From Solanum dulcamara (lineage: Eukaryota; Streptophyta; Magnoliopsida; Solanales; Solanaceae): a stretch of 64,000 nt of DNA. Every line of letters starts with the position of its first letter. Positions within the stretch are counted from its first letter, which is position 1. Of the stretch, positions 35,770 through 47,574 are shown in pieces. The translations under genes and the position numbers were made by a program. The stretch spans positions 21,518,597 through 21,582,596 of the forward strand of contig NC_077242.1 in NCBI RefSeq assembly GCF_947179165.1, in the 5' to 3' direction. Under the pieces are notes generated by a model. That model had not been told where the DNA came from. It did not search any database and saw only the letters and a list, made by a program, of their open reading frames with translations.

Positions 35770-36940
35770 ATGCCTCCTACGTGTACCACTAGTCAAAACA
35801 ACACCACTAGCACTAAGGTTTCACAGTTTGAGATACACCCACTATTTGGAGTAAGAACTATGGGCTGACCGGCAAGGGCTACTGAGGTGCCCTAGATGCC
35901 TACTACTCAGACTGCTCCCAATTATAAGGAAGATTTCATAGGAGCTATCACCATTCTCACTCAATTGGTAGCTTCCTAGAGTGGTAGCTGAAGTTCACCA
36001 TCTCCTAGATCTAGATCTCAAAAGACATCTGCTGCCACGAGGATTTGAATTCATTGGTCTTCATAGGGTCTAAGGTTGAGTAGGATCCCCAGAACTTCAT
36101 TGATGAAATGTGGAAGATCCTAAATACCATGCATGCTACTGAAGTTGAGGGAGTCGAGTTAGTTTTCTACCAGCTCAAGGATATGGCAAATGTTTAGTAC
36201 AACCATTGGGAAGAAGGTAGGGGTGAGGACGCTGAGAAAGCTATTTAGGATGAGCTTGTTGACCACTTCTTCCCCAGAGAATTAAAGGTGGAGAAAATTG
36301 AAGAGTTTGTGAACCTAAATCAAGAGGGACTGACTATGAAGGAGTACAGCCTTAAGTTGATCTAGCTGTTGAGATATGCTCTAGAGATGGTTCCAGATGT
36401 GAGGTCTAAGATGAGAAAGTTTGTCTCCAGGTTGGGCAGACACGTGAAGAAGGAGTGCAAGGCATCACTACTGATTTCTAATATGGATATTTCCAGGCTT
36501 ATGGTGTACGCACAAAAGTTGAGGATGACAAAAAGAAAGATAGAAAGGATACTTGATCAAGAAATCCAAGTCAGCTGGGTAAGATAGTGAGAAGAAGCAA
36601 GGTAAGGGCAACAGGTCCTTTTTCCGGAAAACGTCTTTTATCTTTGCACTATCATCGGCAAGTGCATTAGTACCCAGTAATAAATATGATCAGAAGGAAT
36701 ATAATCATCAAAATTTTAGATACCAGGGTTCTCAGTCCCAAGGAAGTGTGGCTCAAGGTTCGAAAGAGAAACTACCTTGTAGGAAATTTGGTAAAATCCA
36801 CCTGGGAGAGTGTTGTATAGGCACCAATGTTTCTTTCAAGTGTGTTCAGATGGGTCACTTCCATAGCGAATAGAGCCTAGTCCTCTGCTATAGCATCGCC
36901 AGTTCGAGGTAATTAGAGAACCACTATTTTAGGCACTAGT
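35770..36940 (+). pseudogene. Element B gag
   Basis: ATG at 35770-35772 directly follows a TTTGTAG acceptor-like site (35760-35766). Readable pieces are RFEFIGSSKVEQDPQNFIDE (about 36045-36105), FFPRELKVEKIEEFVNLNQE (36265-36330), YALEMVPDVRSKMRKFVSRL, and MDISRLMVYAQKL (36369-36587). A zinc-knuckle remnant lies at about 36775-36880. Stops from TGG to TAG (for example about 36197-36199) and frameshifts break it. Its gag differs in sequence from A, C, D and G, so B is a separate subfamily. Confidence 0.8.
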
Positions 36941-36949
36941 GGAGGTTCA

Positions 36950-37408
36950 AGCCGTCTGTATGCTATAGCTAATCTTCATTATCAAGAAAACTCACTAGAT
37001 GTGGTTACTGGTATGCTTCAAGTATTCTCTTTTGATTTTTATGCTTAGCTTGATCCGGGTGCTATACTGTCATTTGTAAACTCTTATGTGGCTAATAAGT
37101 TTGATAAAATTCCCGAGTTTCTTTTTGAGCCTTTTAGAGTGTCTACTCTTGTTGGCGAGTCTATTCTAGATGAGAAGGTCTATAGAGATTTTCTTGTATC
37201 CATCTATCACAGAGATACCATGGCTGACTTAGTTGAGTTAGACATGGTTGATTTTGATGTTATTCTTGGCATGCACTAGCTATATGCTTGTTATGCCTCG
37301 ATTGATTGTATTACTTGAATTTTCAAGTTTCAGTATTCGAATGAGCATGTCTTAGAGTGGAAAGGTGGTCCCGATGTACCTAAGGGTAAATTAATTTCCT
37401 ACCTTAGG
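36950..37408 (+). pseudogene. Element B aspartic protease, cut by a solo LTR
   Basis: LDPGAILSFVNSYVANKF (about 37048-37105) keeps the D-P-G active site after a TAG where Leu is usual. DLVELDMVDFDVILGMH follows (about 37225-37276), with TAG at 37277-37279 where G and D encode Trp. The protein continues after the 4.3-kb insertion at 41677 with ARKLISKGCIYHIV. Confidence 0.85.
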
Positions 37409-38139
37409 TGTCACAACCCAACCCCATAGGCCGCGATGGGTGTCCAAGCTAGACACTCACGTATACCCCTGTCGCATGGTTATGTATTGGCACAACCTGT
37501 CCCCCGAGGGGTCATTACTTATTGCACCTATTATTTAGGCAATATAACACATAAGCTAACGAGGATACCATAGCATGTGGGGTTGTCCCATGATATACAT
37601 GCACGCGAGCTGACAAGGCCTCCAAGATAATGGGAACTTCCTAAACATAAATCATACAAACACAATTGAGCATACATATAAACACAACTCACTTCCATGT
37701 CTATAGACCTCTAAGAGTATTAATAATAACATATGGCAGGACAGGGCCCCCGCCGTACCCCTGAATATACAAATATATACATAGAAGGTCTAGTACCCAA
37801 AAGCTTGGCTCCAATTCCATGGAGCTTCTCCCAAACTTGCTGAGTGGAACCCTAAGTTGGTGGATCCCCAAAACGTGTATCTGTACCTGCGGACATGAAA
37901 TGCATCCCCTTAAAGAAAGGGGGTCAGTACAATACATCTACTGAGTATATAAAGCATAACATAACATAAATGAGCTTTCAACTGAAATAGGGATGCAGGC
38001 AATAAATGTAACTGTTAATGAATTACTATACCTGCACTATGTGAAATGAAGGCGTGTATATCTTTCCCCCAATTCGTACCCGGCCCGCTGTGGGACTCGA
38101 GGTTATAAATGAATCACTATGCTTTCATATGCATGCCTA

Positions 38140-38730
38140 TATACTGTATCCAGCCCTTTAGTGAGGGACTCGATGAAGTTGTCATTTCATCGTGTATCAT
38201 GCCCGGCCCTTTATGGGACGCGATGAATAATCATTTCATCATATATCATGCCCGGCCCTTCATGGGATGCGGTGAATAAGCATTTCATCATTTATCATGC
38301 TCGATCCTTCATGGGACACGGTGAATAAGCATTTTATCATTTATTATGCCCGGCCTTTCATGGGATACGGTGAATAAGCATTTCATCATTTATCATGCTC
38401 GGCCCTTCATGGGACACGGTGAATAAGCATTTCATCATTTATCATGCCCGACCCTTCATGGGATGTGGTGAATAAGCATTTCATTATTTATCATACCCGG
38501 CCCTTCATGGGACACGGTGAATAAGCATTTCATCATTTATCATGCCCGGCCCTTCATGGGATGCTGTGAATAAGTATTTCATCATTTATCATGCCCGGCC
38601 CTTCATGGGACGCGGTGAATAAACATTTTATCATTTATCATGTCCGGCCCTTCATGGGATGCGGTGAATAAGCATTTCATCATTTATCATGCCCGACCTT
38701 TCATAGAATGTGGTGAATAATGTATTAGCA
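38140..38730. repeat. 49-bp tandem minisatellite in solo LTR
   Basis: About 11 units with a strict 49-bp period (unit starts at 38202, 38251, 38300, 38349, 38398 and so on to 38692), plus one or two diverged leading copies. The unit contains CCCGGCCCTTCATGGGACG and GTGAATAAGCATTTCATCAT. Variation between units is mostly at CG dinucleotides (ACG, ATG, ACA). Confidence 0.95.
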
Positions 38731-38870
38731 GCATACGCGAGCGGATTAGTGAATAACCATATGCGAATAAATTCATCATTTAAGGCTCAACAAAACGGTC
38801 AAACGAACTGTCACTTGGAAACCAGGGTAGGAATCATCTTCAGTACCCTCTAGAGTCCATTAGGGAATAT

Positions 38871-39260
38871 GAGCCCGTTTGGATGGGCTTAAAAAGTAAC
38901 TTTTATGTATGAAGTGCTTTTAGAACTTTGAAGTGTTGAAAGTTATTTTTATAAATAAGCAGTTGAGTGTTTGGATAAAAGTGCTTATGTTGAAAATAAG
39001 TATTTGAATTTTAGGGTTAAAAGAATAAAAAGGGTAGTTTGAGAATTTAGTTAAAATATAAGGGATATAAAAGTAATTTCCATGGTCAAACAAAATAGCT
39101 TTAAGCACTTAGGAAAAAAAAGTTAGAAATCCTAACTTTTCATTTTTGACTGACTTTAAGAACTTTATGGCTTAAAGTTAGCATTAGGCAAACACGTCCA
39201 AAAGCTAAAAAAGTGTTTTAAGTTGGTTTTGACCAACTTAAAGCCCATCCAAACGGGCTC
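38871..39260. mobile_element. MITE with 20-bp perfect TIRs
   Basis: 390 bp. The left end GAGCCCGTTTGGATGGGCTT is repeated exactly in inverted orientation at the right end, and a TAT is present on both sides (38868-38870 and 39261-39263). No open frame of note. The 3-bp duplication suggests a PIF/Harbinger-like or CACTA-like parent, but the TIR sequence also resembles some hAT MITEs; superfamily unresolved. Confidence 0.8.
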
Positions 39261-41079
39261 TATGTCAACTGGAGCCTCAACTTCATAGTCATACGTTACT
39301 ATAGTATAAACCATCTTATAGAAGTTCGAGTATTTAAACAGAGGAGCTTTTTCGTACCAATCACTATTCAATCATATAGAAGACTTGAGGAATAGGAGCT
39401 TAACTCTTTTAAGAGTCTTAACAGCTACAAGTGAACCAAAAACATGTATCAAAGAAGTGCTCAACAGATTATGGAACCAAGGACATTTGTTATTGTAGGG
39501 TCCTTAGGAATAAGAGATTATATCTCCACTTACTATTCAACACATAAAAGACTCGAGAGTAGTGGCTCGACTGCCTTTAGAGTTTTAGCATTTAGACGTG
39601 GATAAGAGTCATGAGTTGCGCTTGAAGCTTATGAATAGAGTTACCCCAAGCTTCATATACATATAATTCGTAACCTATATGTAGGACATGCCAAAAAGAA
39701 AAGGGATGGGTTTTACATGCATTTGAAACATGCCAAACCAAGGGAGAGATAGGCCTTACATACTTACTACTTTCCTTCATACAGAAGACTTGAGAGGCAA
39801 TATCTCACTTATTGTAGGAGTTCTAACATCAAGAAATAGGTCAAACGCATGAATCACTCTCGAATCTTTATGAATGGAATTATCCTTAGAGCACATATTA
39901 CATTCCACTTATAGCTAAGACATGCCAAAAGAAAGAAAGCGATAAGTTTTACATACCTCGTATCGATTTCTTTTAACCCGGCTTATCTCGTCGTCCTTCG
40001 AACCTATTTAACACGAAGGTAATACTAACATAAATAATCTTTAACTTTCCAGCTTATAAATCCAAAATCAAGCACCCATAGGAATCAATCACTTATTCTC
40101 CTTTCTCGACTAGTCTTGACAAGCCTATTAGTTAGTTAAGAAGTTAACAAAATTCGTGCAGCATCTCCTTTATAACTCGCCTTATCCGAACTTCCAATTA
40201 ATCTCCAAACCTTAGAATACATATTAAATACAACAACCATCATCCAATACACACTTACACCATTTCAATATTACACAAAATAAGTCCCAAACAATTCGCC
40301 CAAAATCACGATACCAAAATAAGGTTTTTAATCATTAATCCGTAAAATCACTAACCACGCGGAATAGAGGGTTAGGTGGCTGAAACCAGAAGCACCCACA
40401 CCTATTTTAACCCACGTTCCATCCCTGCAACACGTAATTAAACCACACCCAACCTGCAGCACCATAACAATAACACAATACTCGACTTCAACTTAACTAT
40501 AACGACTCTAATTTAGATTGTTTCTAACGTCAAACATATCTATGAAATTTTTATACTTCCATACACATAAAAGGCGTTTAATACACTCCATAACCATACC
40601 ATAAAATCCAAATTGAAAGGAAAGATCTTATCTTACCTGAAATTGGCCAAAACTTGCCAAAACCCACCTCAGAAGTTCCTTAATTGCGGCTGAAACATCG
40701 TGGTTGTTTGCTATCCATTTGGTTCTTCTAAAAATAATAAATTTACATTATTAAAACCTTCATATCATTTCCAAACCCTTACCAAAATGTGGGAGAAGAG
40801 AACCAAGCCATACCTTGCTAAAACTTGTCTCGGAAGTTCTCTTAACATGCTGAAAATTAACGGATTGTTTGTATCTCTTCCTTGCTGCCCCAAAAATGAG
40901 ATTTTACGCTATTAAACACTTCTATATAACCATAGGATATCTTAAATAATTAATTCATGGAGAGAAAATGGAGGCCTTACCTTGGCCTAGCTACTACCGT
41001 AGCTACTCTCCCATGTCTCTCTAGTTTTTCTCCAACTTTTCCAAGGTAAAAGACTAAGGAAATGAATCCTTAGTCATCA

Positions 41080-41084
<5 letters not shown>

Positions 41085-41120
<36 letters not shown>
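41085..41120. repeat. AT microsatellite
   Basis: Dinucleotide AT run inside the antisense solo LTR. Confidence 0.95.
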
Positions 41121-41121
<1 letters not shown>

Positions 41122-41215
41122 TTACTTAGGGTGGGACATGTGGCATCCCCCTAGGGCACCACCTCATCGATGCATCCAACTCAAATCCGCCACGTAGAAG
41201 CGTGAGACCCACTTT

Positions 41216-41289
41216 AAGTAGGTGTGTCACCTACTTGGTCTAAGTAGGTGCATCACCTACTTGCTTCCAAGTAGGTGCATCACCTACTT
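41216..41289. repeat. Three tandem AAGTAGGTG/CACCTACTT palindromes
   Basis: Perfect 9-bp arms around a 3-bp centre at 41216-41236, 41242-41262 and 41269-41289, spaced 26-27 bp. They lie about 380-455 bp inside the LTR start (antisense). Related copies occur in LTR F near 63929-64000. Confidence 0.95.
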
Positions 41290-41676
41290 GCTTCTGAGTA
41301 GGTTCTACGCCTCCTTTCGCTTCTTCCGTGGGTTCGCAACCTCGTCTCACTTTAAGAACCTATGAAATCCTTGCTATGCAAGCTCGAAGTGTACTCAAGT
41401 AGATTAGTATATAAAATGTCCCAAGTAATAGCTTTCACAAGTAAGTCGAGTCCTACGACTCACTACTTGACCTCCAACTTCTTTCGGATTCTTATAACCC
41501 TATTTCCACTCTTCTCTATTATGGATTATCTCCTTCTCCTTTCCTTAGGTTTATTTGATAGCATTATATATTATCCGAATCACATGAGGACTTCTAAGAA
41601 ATTTAAGAGCCTTCCCAAAAACCTAAGAAGCTTAAGAAGCATTCCAGGGTACAAAAGTACGAGGTGTAGCATTAGG

Positions 41677-43230
41677 GCCAGAAAGTTAATCTCGAAAGGG
41701 TGTATTTATCACATTGTGTGAGTTAAAGATGATAGTATGAAATCTCCATCCCTTGAGCCAGTTCCTGTTTTTAATGAGTTTCTTGAGGTGTTCCATGATG
41801 ATCTTCCCAGAGTCCCTCTTGAAAGGGAGATCGACTTTAGAATTAATGTTCTTCCCGATACACAGCCTAGATTTGTTCCATCATATATAATGGCTCCCAT
41901 CGTGTTCAAAGAATTGAAGAAACAGTTGAAAGATCTCCTATATAAGAGATTTATTAGGCTGAGTGTATCAGCTTAGGGAACTCCTATCCTATTCATACAA
42001 AAGAAAGATGGATCGTTGAGAATGTGCATTGACTATCGTCTGCTGAACAAGGTCACTATAAAGAATAAATATCCCCTTCCCAGGATAGATAATTTGTTTG
42101 ACCAACTTTAGGGTGCCACTTTTTTCTCAATAATAGACCTCAGATCAGGCTATTATCCATTGAAAAAGAGAGAATATGAAATCCGAAAGACCACTTTCCA
42201 GACCCGATATGGTTACTTTGAGTTTCTTGTTATGTCCTTTGGTTTGACTAATGCTCCTACAATATTTATAGACCTAATGATTCAAGTGTTCAAATAGTAT
42301 TTGAACATGTTTGTGATTATTTTTATTGATGACATATTAGTCTACTTCAGAAATGAAGAGGAGCACAACAATCATCTCAGGATTGTACTTCAGACCCTCA
42401 AAGACAAAGAGTTGTATGCTAAGTTTTCAAAATGTGAATTTTGGATTGCTTCCGTGGTATTCCTAGGCCATGTTGTATCTGGCGAAGGTATTTGAGTTGA
42501 TTCACAGAAGATTGAGGCAGTGAAAAACTAGCCAAGGACCACATCCCCGACTTCATGGGTTTGGCTAGGTACTACTACAGGTTTGTTGAAGGATTCTCAT
42601 CCATATCATCGCTATTGACTAATTTGACTCACAATAACACCAAGTTTCAATGGTCAAATTCTTGTGAGAAGAGTTTTCAAGATCTGAAAATAAGGTGGAC
42701 TATTACTCTAGTTTTGTCCCTACCCGAGGGAATGATGGTTTTGTGATCTATTGCGATGCGTCCAGAGTTGGATTGGGTTGTGTACTAATGCAAAAGGGTA
42801 AGGTTATTTCATATACTTCAAAAAAGATTAAGATTCATGATAGGAACTACTCGACTCACGACCTTGAGTTGGCAGCTATAGTGTTCGCTCTCAAGATTGG
42901 CGTTATTATCTGTATGCCGTATAGGTTGATGTGTTTACTGATTACAAGAGCTTTTAATATGTGTTTACTTAGAAAAAAATGAACTTGAGGTAGATGAGAT
43001 GGCTTGAACTGCTCAAGGACTATGATATGAGCATTCTCTACCACCCAAGTAAAGCTAATGTTATTGTTGATGCTCTTAGCAGGTTGTCTATAGGGAGCAC
43101 TACCCATGTAGATAAGGGAAAGAAAGAGTTGGATAAAGAGGTATATAGGCTTGCACGTTTGGGAGTTCAACTTATTGACTCTAGTGAGGGTAGTACTATT
43201 ATTTATAATGAGGATAATCATCTCTAGTTG
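41677..43230 (+). pseudogene. Element B reverse transcriptase and RNase H
   Basis: The protease-RT linker (41737-41976) leads to RT motifs [22 protein letters not shown] (about 41988-42056), [10 protein letters not shown] (about 42230-42260) and the intact FIDDILVYF catalytic box (about 42325-42350). Then come [24 protein letters not shown], RNase [21 protein letters not shown] (42745-42800) and [20 protein letters not shown] (about 43010-43068). Stops replace Trp or Gln at 41974-41976, 42295-42297 and 42529-42531. The N-terminal Asp-containing box and FIDD are retained. Confidence 0.9.
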
Positions 43231-43949
43231 CTGAAGTGAAAGTAAAGCAAGATCAAGATCATATTCTCTTCTAATTGAAAGATGATGTTCACAAGAAGAA
43301 AGTAATGGCTTTTGCAAAAGGGGGAGATGGAGTGTTGAGGTATCTAGGTAGATTATGTGTTCTAAGTGTTGATGGTATTCTAGACAGAATCATGGCAGAG
43401 ACCCATAGCTCCAGGTATTCCATCCATCCAGGTTCTACAAAGTGTACCACGACTTGAGAGAAGTATATTGGTGGAGTGGAATAAATAAAGATATAGCAGA
43501 GTTTGTGTCCAAGTACCCAAACTGCCAACAAGTCAAAGTTGAGCACCAAAGGCTTTGTAGAGTGGCTCAGAACATTGAAATTCTAGAATGGAAGTGAGAG
43601 ATGATAAATATGGACTTTATTACTGGATAGGATGACCAAATCAACTCACTTTTTGCCTGTTAAGACTACAGACTCAGCAAAGGATTATGCGAGGTTGTAT
43701 AATCAAGAAATAGTCAGATTGCACGGAGTTCCCTTATCCATCATCTCAGACAGATGTACCTAATTGACTACACAATTCTGGAAGTCATTTTTGAAAGGTT
43801 TGGGTTCAAAGGTGAATTTTAGTATTGCTTTTTATCCACAGACAGACGATCAGGCAGAATGCACCATTCATACCCTTGAGGATATTTTGAGAGCATGTGT
43901 CATCGATTTCAAAGATAATTGGGATGACCACTTGCCTCTCATTGAGTTT
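43231..43949 (+). pseudogene. Element B integrase, N-terminal and core part
   Basis: GDGVLRYLGRLCVLSVDGIL, then HSSRYSIHPGSTK (about 43405-43445) and FVSKYPNCQQV (about 43500-43535), are the H2C2 finger; its first Cys is Tyr. The core starts MDFITG near 43612 and, after frame changes, ends with WKSFLKGLGSKVNFSIAFYP and DNWDDHLPLIEF. It is cut at 43949 by an antisense LTR and resumes at 50341. Confidence 0.85.
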
Positions 43950-45672
43950 TGTCATGACCTGACCTAGGGCCTAGTCGTAACACGATAATTAAAACTCTGA
44001 ATGGATCCAACCAAGCCTCTTGACACATCATAAAACATACATAGGATAAAGTAAGTGGGACTCCCTTAGTAGAAGCTTTTAGCTCTTTCAATTTGACACC
44101 AAAGGGGTCATATGGTTGGTTGCCCATGAATCTTGGAATATATATGAGAAGCATCTAAATGTGATCATAAGAAGAAGAGTGACTTGACTATATAGACTCC
44201 ATGATATAGGTCCAACAAATGCCTCTACTACATGATAATGGCGGGTGATAAGACATGTCCCTAACTCACCCTCAAACGAAATATAACAAAGTCTGTGAAA
44301 TATAAACAAATGACTCATAACTAGTCCCCGATTGGATAAGGACTCACCAAAACTTCGCTGGAATAAGCTCTACTAGCCATGCGTGGGAATATGATTCTCA
44401 GCCCCTACATTATGAGACATTGTAGGTAATAAATATGCGTTAATACTTTTGAATGTACTAAGTATGAGGACATGAAATATAATATAAATCATAAAATACA
44501 ATAATCAAGCAAAGTGCATGGTAAGATGAGATAAGTAAAACCATGAGAGAATCATAATGATCAAGTATTTTAATGACATAGTTGAAATCATGAAGTACAT
44601 AAGAAATCATACATATGTGGGATAGAACTATAACCGACAATAAGACCATGTGAGCTAAAACATGGAATTCCGATGTCTCCCCACACAATGGAAAAAAGGA
44701 GAATCTACTTGCAAATGTAGACTCTACCCCGCTAGGTGGGTCATAACATACACTATATATAGATCCACTGCCTAAGCTATAAGGCAACCTATGGTGGCAC
44801 ATAGTTTATGGGACATGAGGCTGCTACTTAGGCTTTTGGTAGGGACCCACCTCAAGTCCACTCGATGTTAAGTAAAATCGCATGGAATACATAACATAGT
44901 AAACATACTTAGCATATATCATAGCTTGTTCATAAATTTCATAACTCATAGAATAGCTCATTTCATAACATAATTGCAATGTGAGTATTGATGTTTCATC
45001 ATTACAAATCATACTTACATAATTCATATTGTTAGGCCCTAGGTCACCATATAGGGCCCTAAATCACCTTTCTTCATAACTTGCATAAAATTCATATCTT
45101 GAACGTACTTCTAATTCATGATCATAATTCATACTTGAATTTAGAGTAAAATTCATATACATAGTCAATTTGAGTGAAAGTAATGATAGTTGTTGACACC
45201 CAATTTTGACCGACCTATAATTACTTTTCGAATCACTATCTTAATAGATAGACATTTTAAAATTTATTTTTTTATTAAATAAATAAATTTATATTTAGTT
45301 TTATCCAATAAATCATATATTTTGATATTCATAATTTATAATATTTTGCTATTTATTAATATTATTACTATTATCTTTATTATTCTTAATTTTTTTTATG
45401 TAAAAATTTTCATACGTTCAAATATTTTTTCGTGTTTATTTTACTATATATGTGTAAGAGATATTTCTTAACTAAGTTTATTTTATAATATACATATTAC
45501 ATATCAATTTCAATATGTCTTATATACATATGCATATAAAAAGTCATTACTTAATTAAGTTTACTATATCTTTGCTTAATTATGTTATTACATATTATAC
45601 ATCTATTTCGATATGTATAGTTTTGATCGTCCTCCCCTTTAGGCCCTTGAGCGCGGATGTACGAGTTCTAGT

Positions 45673-45673
<1 letters not shown>

Positions 45674-45714
<41 letters not shown>
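45674..45714. repeat. TA microsatellite
   Basis: About 20 TA dinucleotides shortly upstream of the TATA-like boxes of the nested LTR-like element. Confidence 0.95.
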
Positions 45715-45715
<1 letters not shown>

Positions 45716-47531
45716 CGTTTAACTTATTCTTTAAGATAATAATATCTTCATCGTGTTCAAATCGCAAGCCGCCTCTAGATTTAAGCATGTGTAGTGCTTT
45801 TTGTTTTGCTTAAAGTATTCCTATAAAAGGGAGAGTTGTCCAGACTTTAAGTAATTTAATGTCATTTATAAATAGGAGACATAATAATGAAATCAAAGAA
45901 TTAGATTAAATGCCTTCATCTTCTTTTCCTTTCAATTTCCAGAAAATCCGGCCATCACTTCGCTTCTCTCTCTCTCTGTTTTTCATCTACCATCATCAGC
46001 GAGATTTCCTCCAAGCCACAACTTTCAGTCAAAGACAAAAAAAAGGTAAGATTTGTGAAATCTTTTCTCACCTTCTTCTTGTTGTCCTCATAAATGCCTT
46101 TATTTTCAGTTCAAATCAAAAAAATTTAATCTGAATTTTGCCTATAAATAACAAGTTTTTTTACCTCCAAAGGACAGGATAGAGATCCAGAAAAATACAC
46201 ATCGAAGAATCCATTTGAAACTTCAAAAAATATCACTATCTTTTTTCATCTTTGAATTCAAGTCTAGAAAGGAGTTCGAAGTTGGAATCATTCACAAAAA
46301 GTTTCCTTGTTTGCTGCTCCACACAAGGTCAGAAATTTTCTTCTCGCCTTATCTTTAATTCTGAAAATATGATGATGAGTATAGATGGTTAGTCCATTTT
46401 GCAAAGTGTCTTAATCCGCTAGAACCATTGCTATAAGACCAATAGCTCTATTACTGTTAGTTTATTAGGCATCAATCTTATTTATTTTAAGATAAAAGAT
46501 AGTAATCTTTTTACTTCTTTGCTGTAAAAATAAATAAATAATAATTATATTCTAATAATTTATTTGAAGAACTTGTGATGTGTCTTTGAATTTTAGACTA
46601 TCATGTTGATGATATTATTTTGCTGGTCTTAATTCTTAATGACTCATCATGATCTCGTCAGACCAAACTGATAAATGGTTAATAATTTGGCGATTTTGGA
46701 ATCCATTTCTTTACATTAAGATTTTACTACAATATTTGAATAAAGTGTTTTTCGATCCATATATTTTGTAACTTCAATTTTTATTTATATTTTTCGGTTC
46801 AATTTCTGGTGGTACATTTTTTTCTATTTCGGTTAAGCGAAATTTAATACATACTGCATTAAGTCAATAAATCTAGACTTTTTTTTAAGAATAGTAAAAA
46901 AAGAATCTTTAATTAAGCACTTTCAATGTTTTAATTAATTAAATACACTTTGCTCTTGGTACCCTCTACCAAATTAACTGCATCAAGTATTTTAGTTTAT
47001 TTTTTAAAAAACAAATACTAACCATACCTACATCGCCATGAAAAGAAATGATAGCATGGGTAAAACATTTATAGTAATATACTAATAATTAAAGGCTAAA
47101 CCTTTCCAGGCCACCTAATTAGAAAATAATAATGATAATAAAAAGAATGGGTAGTAGTAGATGTAGGATTTGTTTTTCTTGTAATTGTGGTGTCTTTGTG
47201 CGGCATATTCCCACTTTATATTTAAAAAATATTTTAAAAAAGCATTAGGTCTCATACTAACACACTCATTTAGAGTTTAAAAATAACCACAAATTTTAAG
47301 AGCTAAAAACTTTCATGCACGCTTTGGTTTGTACATAGTTAATGCTTTATCTTATAAATTAAATATATTAAGTTTACTTTAGCTTTACTTAATAGCCGAG
47401 TAAAACGATCTATAGCATCCTCTTTTATTCCTTAATAACCGGATTGTGTTATTCCTTTGAAATCCTGTTGCTTCATAAGTCATTTTCTAGCAACGTGTAT
47501 TGTAGTATTTATTTAATAATACATCCAAAGA

Positions 47532-47532
47532 A

Positions 47533-47573
<41 letters not shown>
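47532..47573. repeat. ATT trinucleotide microsatellite
   Basis: About 14 ATT units. Confidence 0.95.

Positions 47574-47574
<1 letters not shown>

Larger units (their letters stand above)
37409..41671 (-). mobile_element. Antisense solo LTR, 4.26 kb, TSD TTAGG
   Basis: Starts TGTCACAACCCAACCCC and ends GAGGTGTAGCA, flanked by TTAGG at 37404-37408 and 41672-41676. The start of LTR F at 63571 is its homologue in the opposite orientation (shared cores around TACACC, GTAC and the AAGTAGGTG palindromes), showing that this is a full LTR. No protein domains inside. It carries a 49-bp minisatellite (38140-38730), a MITE (38871-39260), an AT microsatellite and three U3 palindromes. The donor-like reverse motif CCTTACCTTGG is at about 40975-40985. 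Confidence 0.85.

Noticed and set aside
38202..38740. Regular direct repeats that might suggest a CRISPR array
   Set aside because: Units are head-to-tail with no unique spacers, lie inside a plant LTR, and there are no cas genes.
45910..46134. 74-residue open frame after the TATA-like boxes
   Set aside because: Reads a pyrimidine-rich leader; no domain and no continuation.
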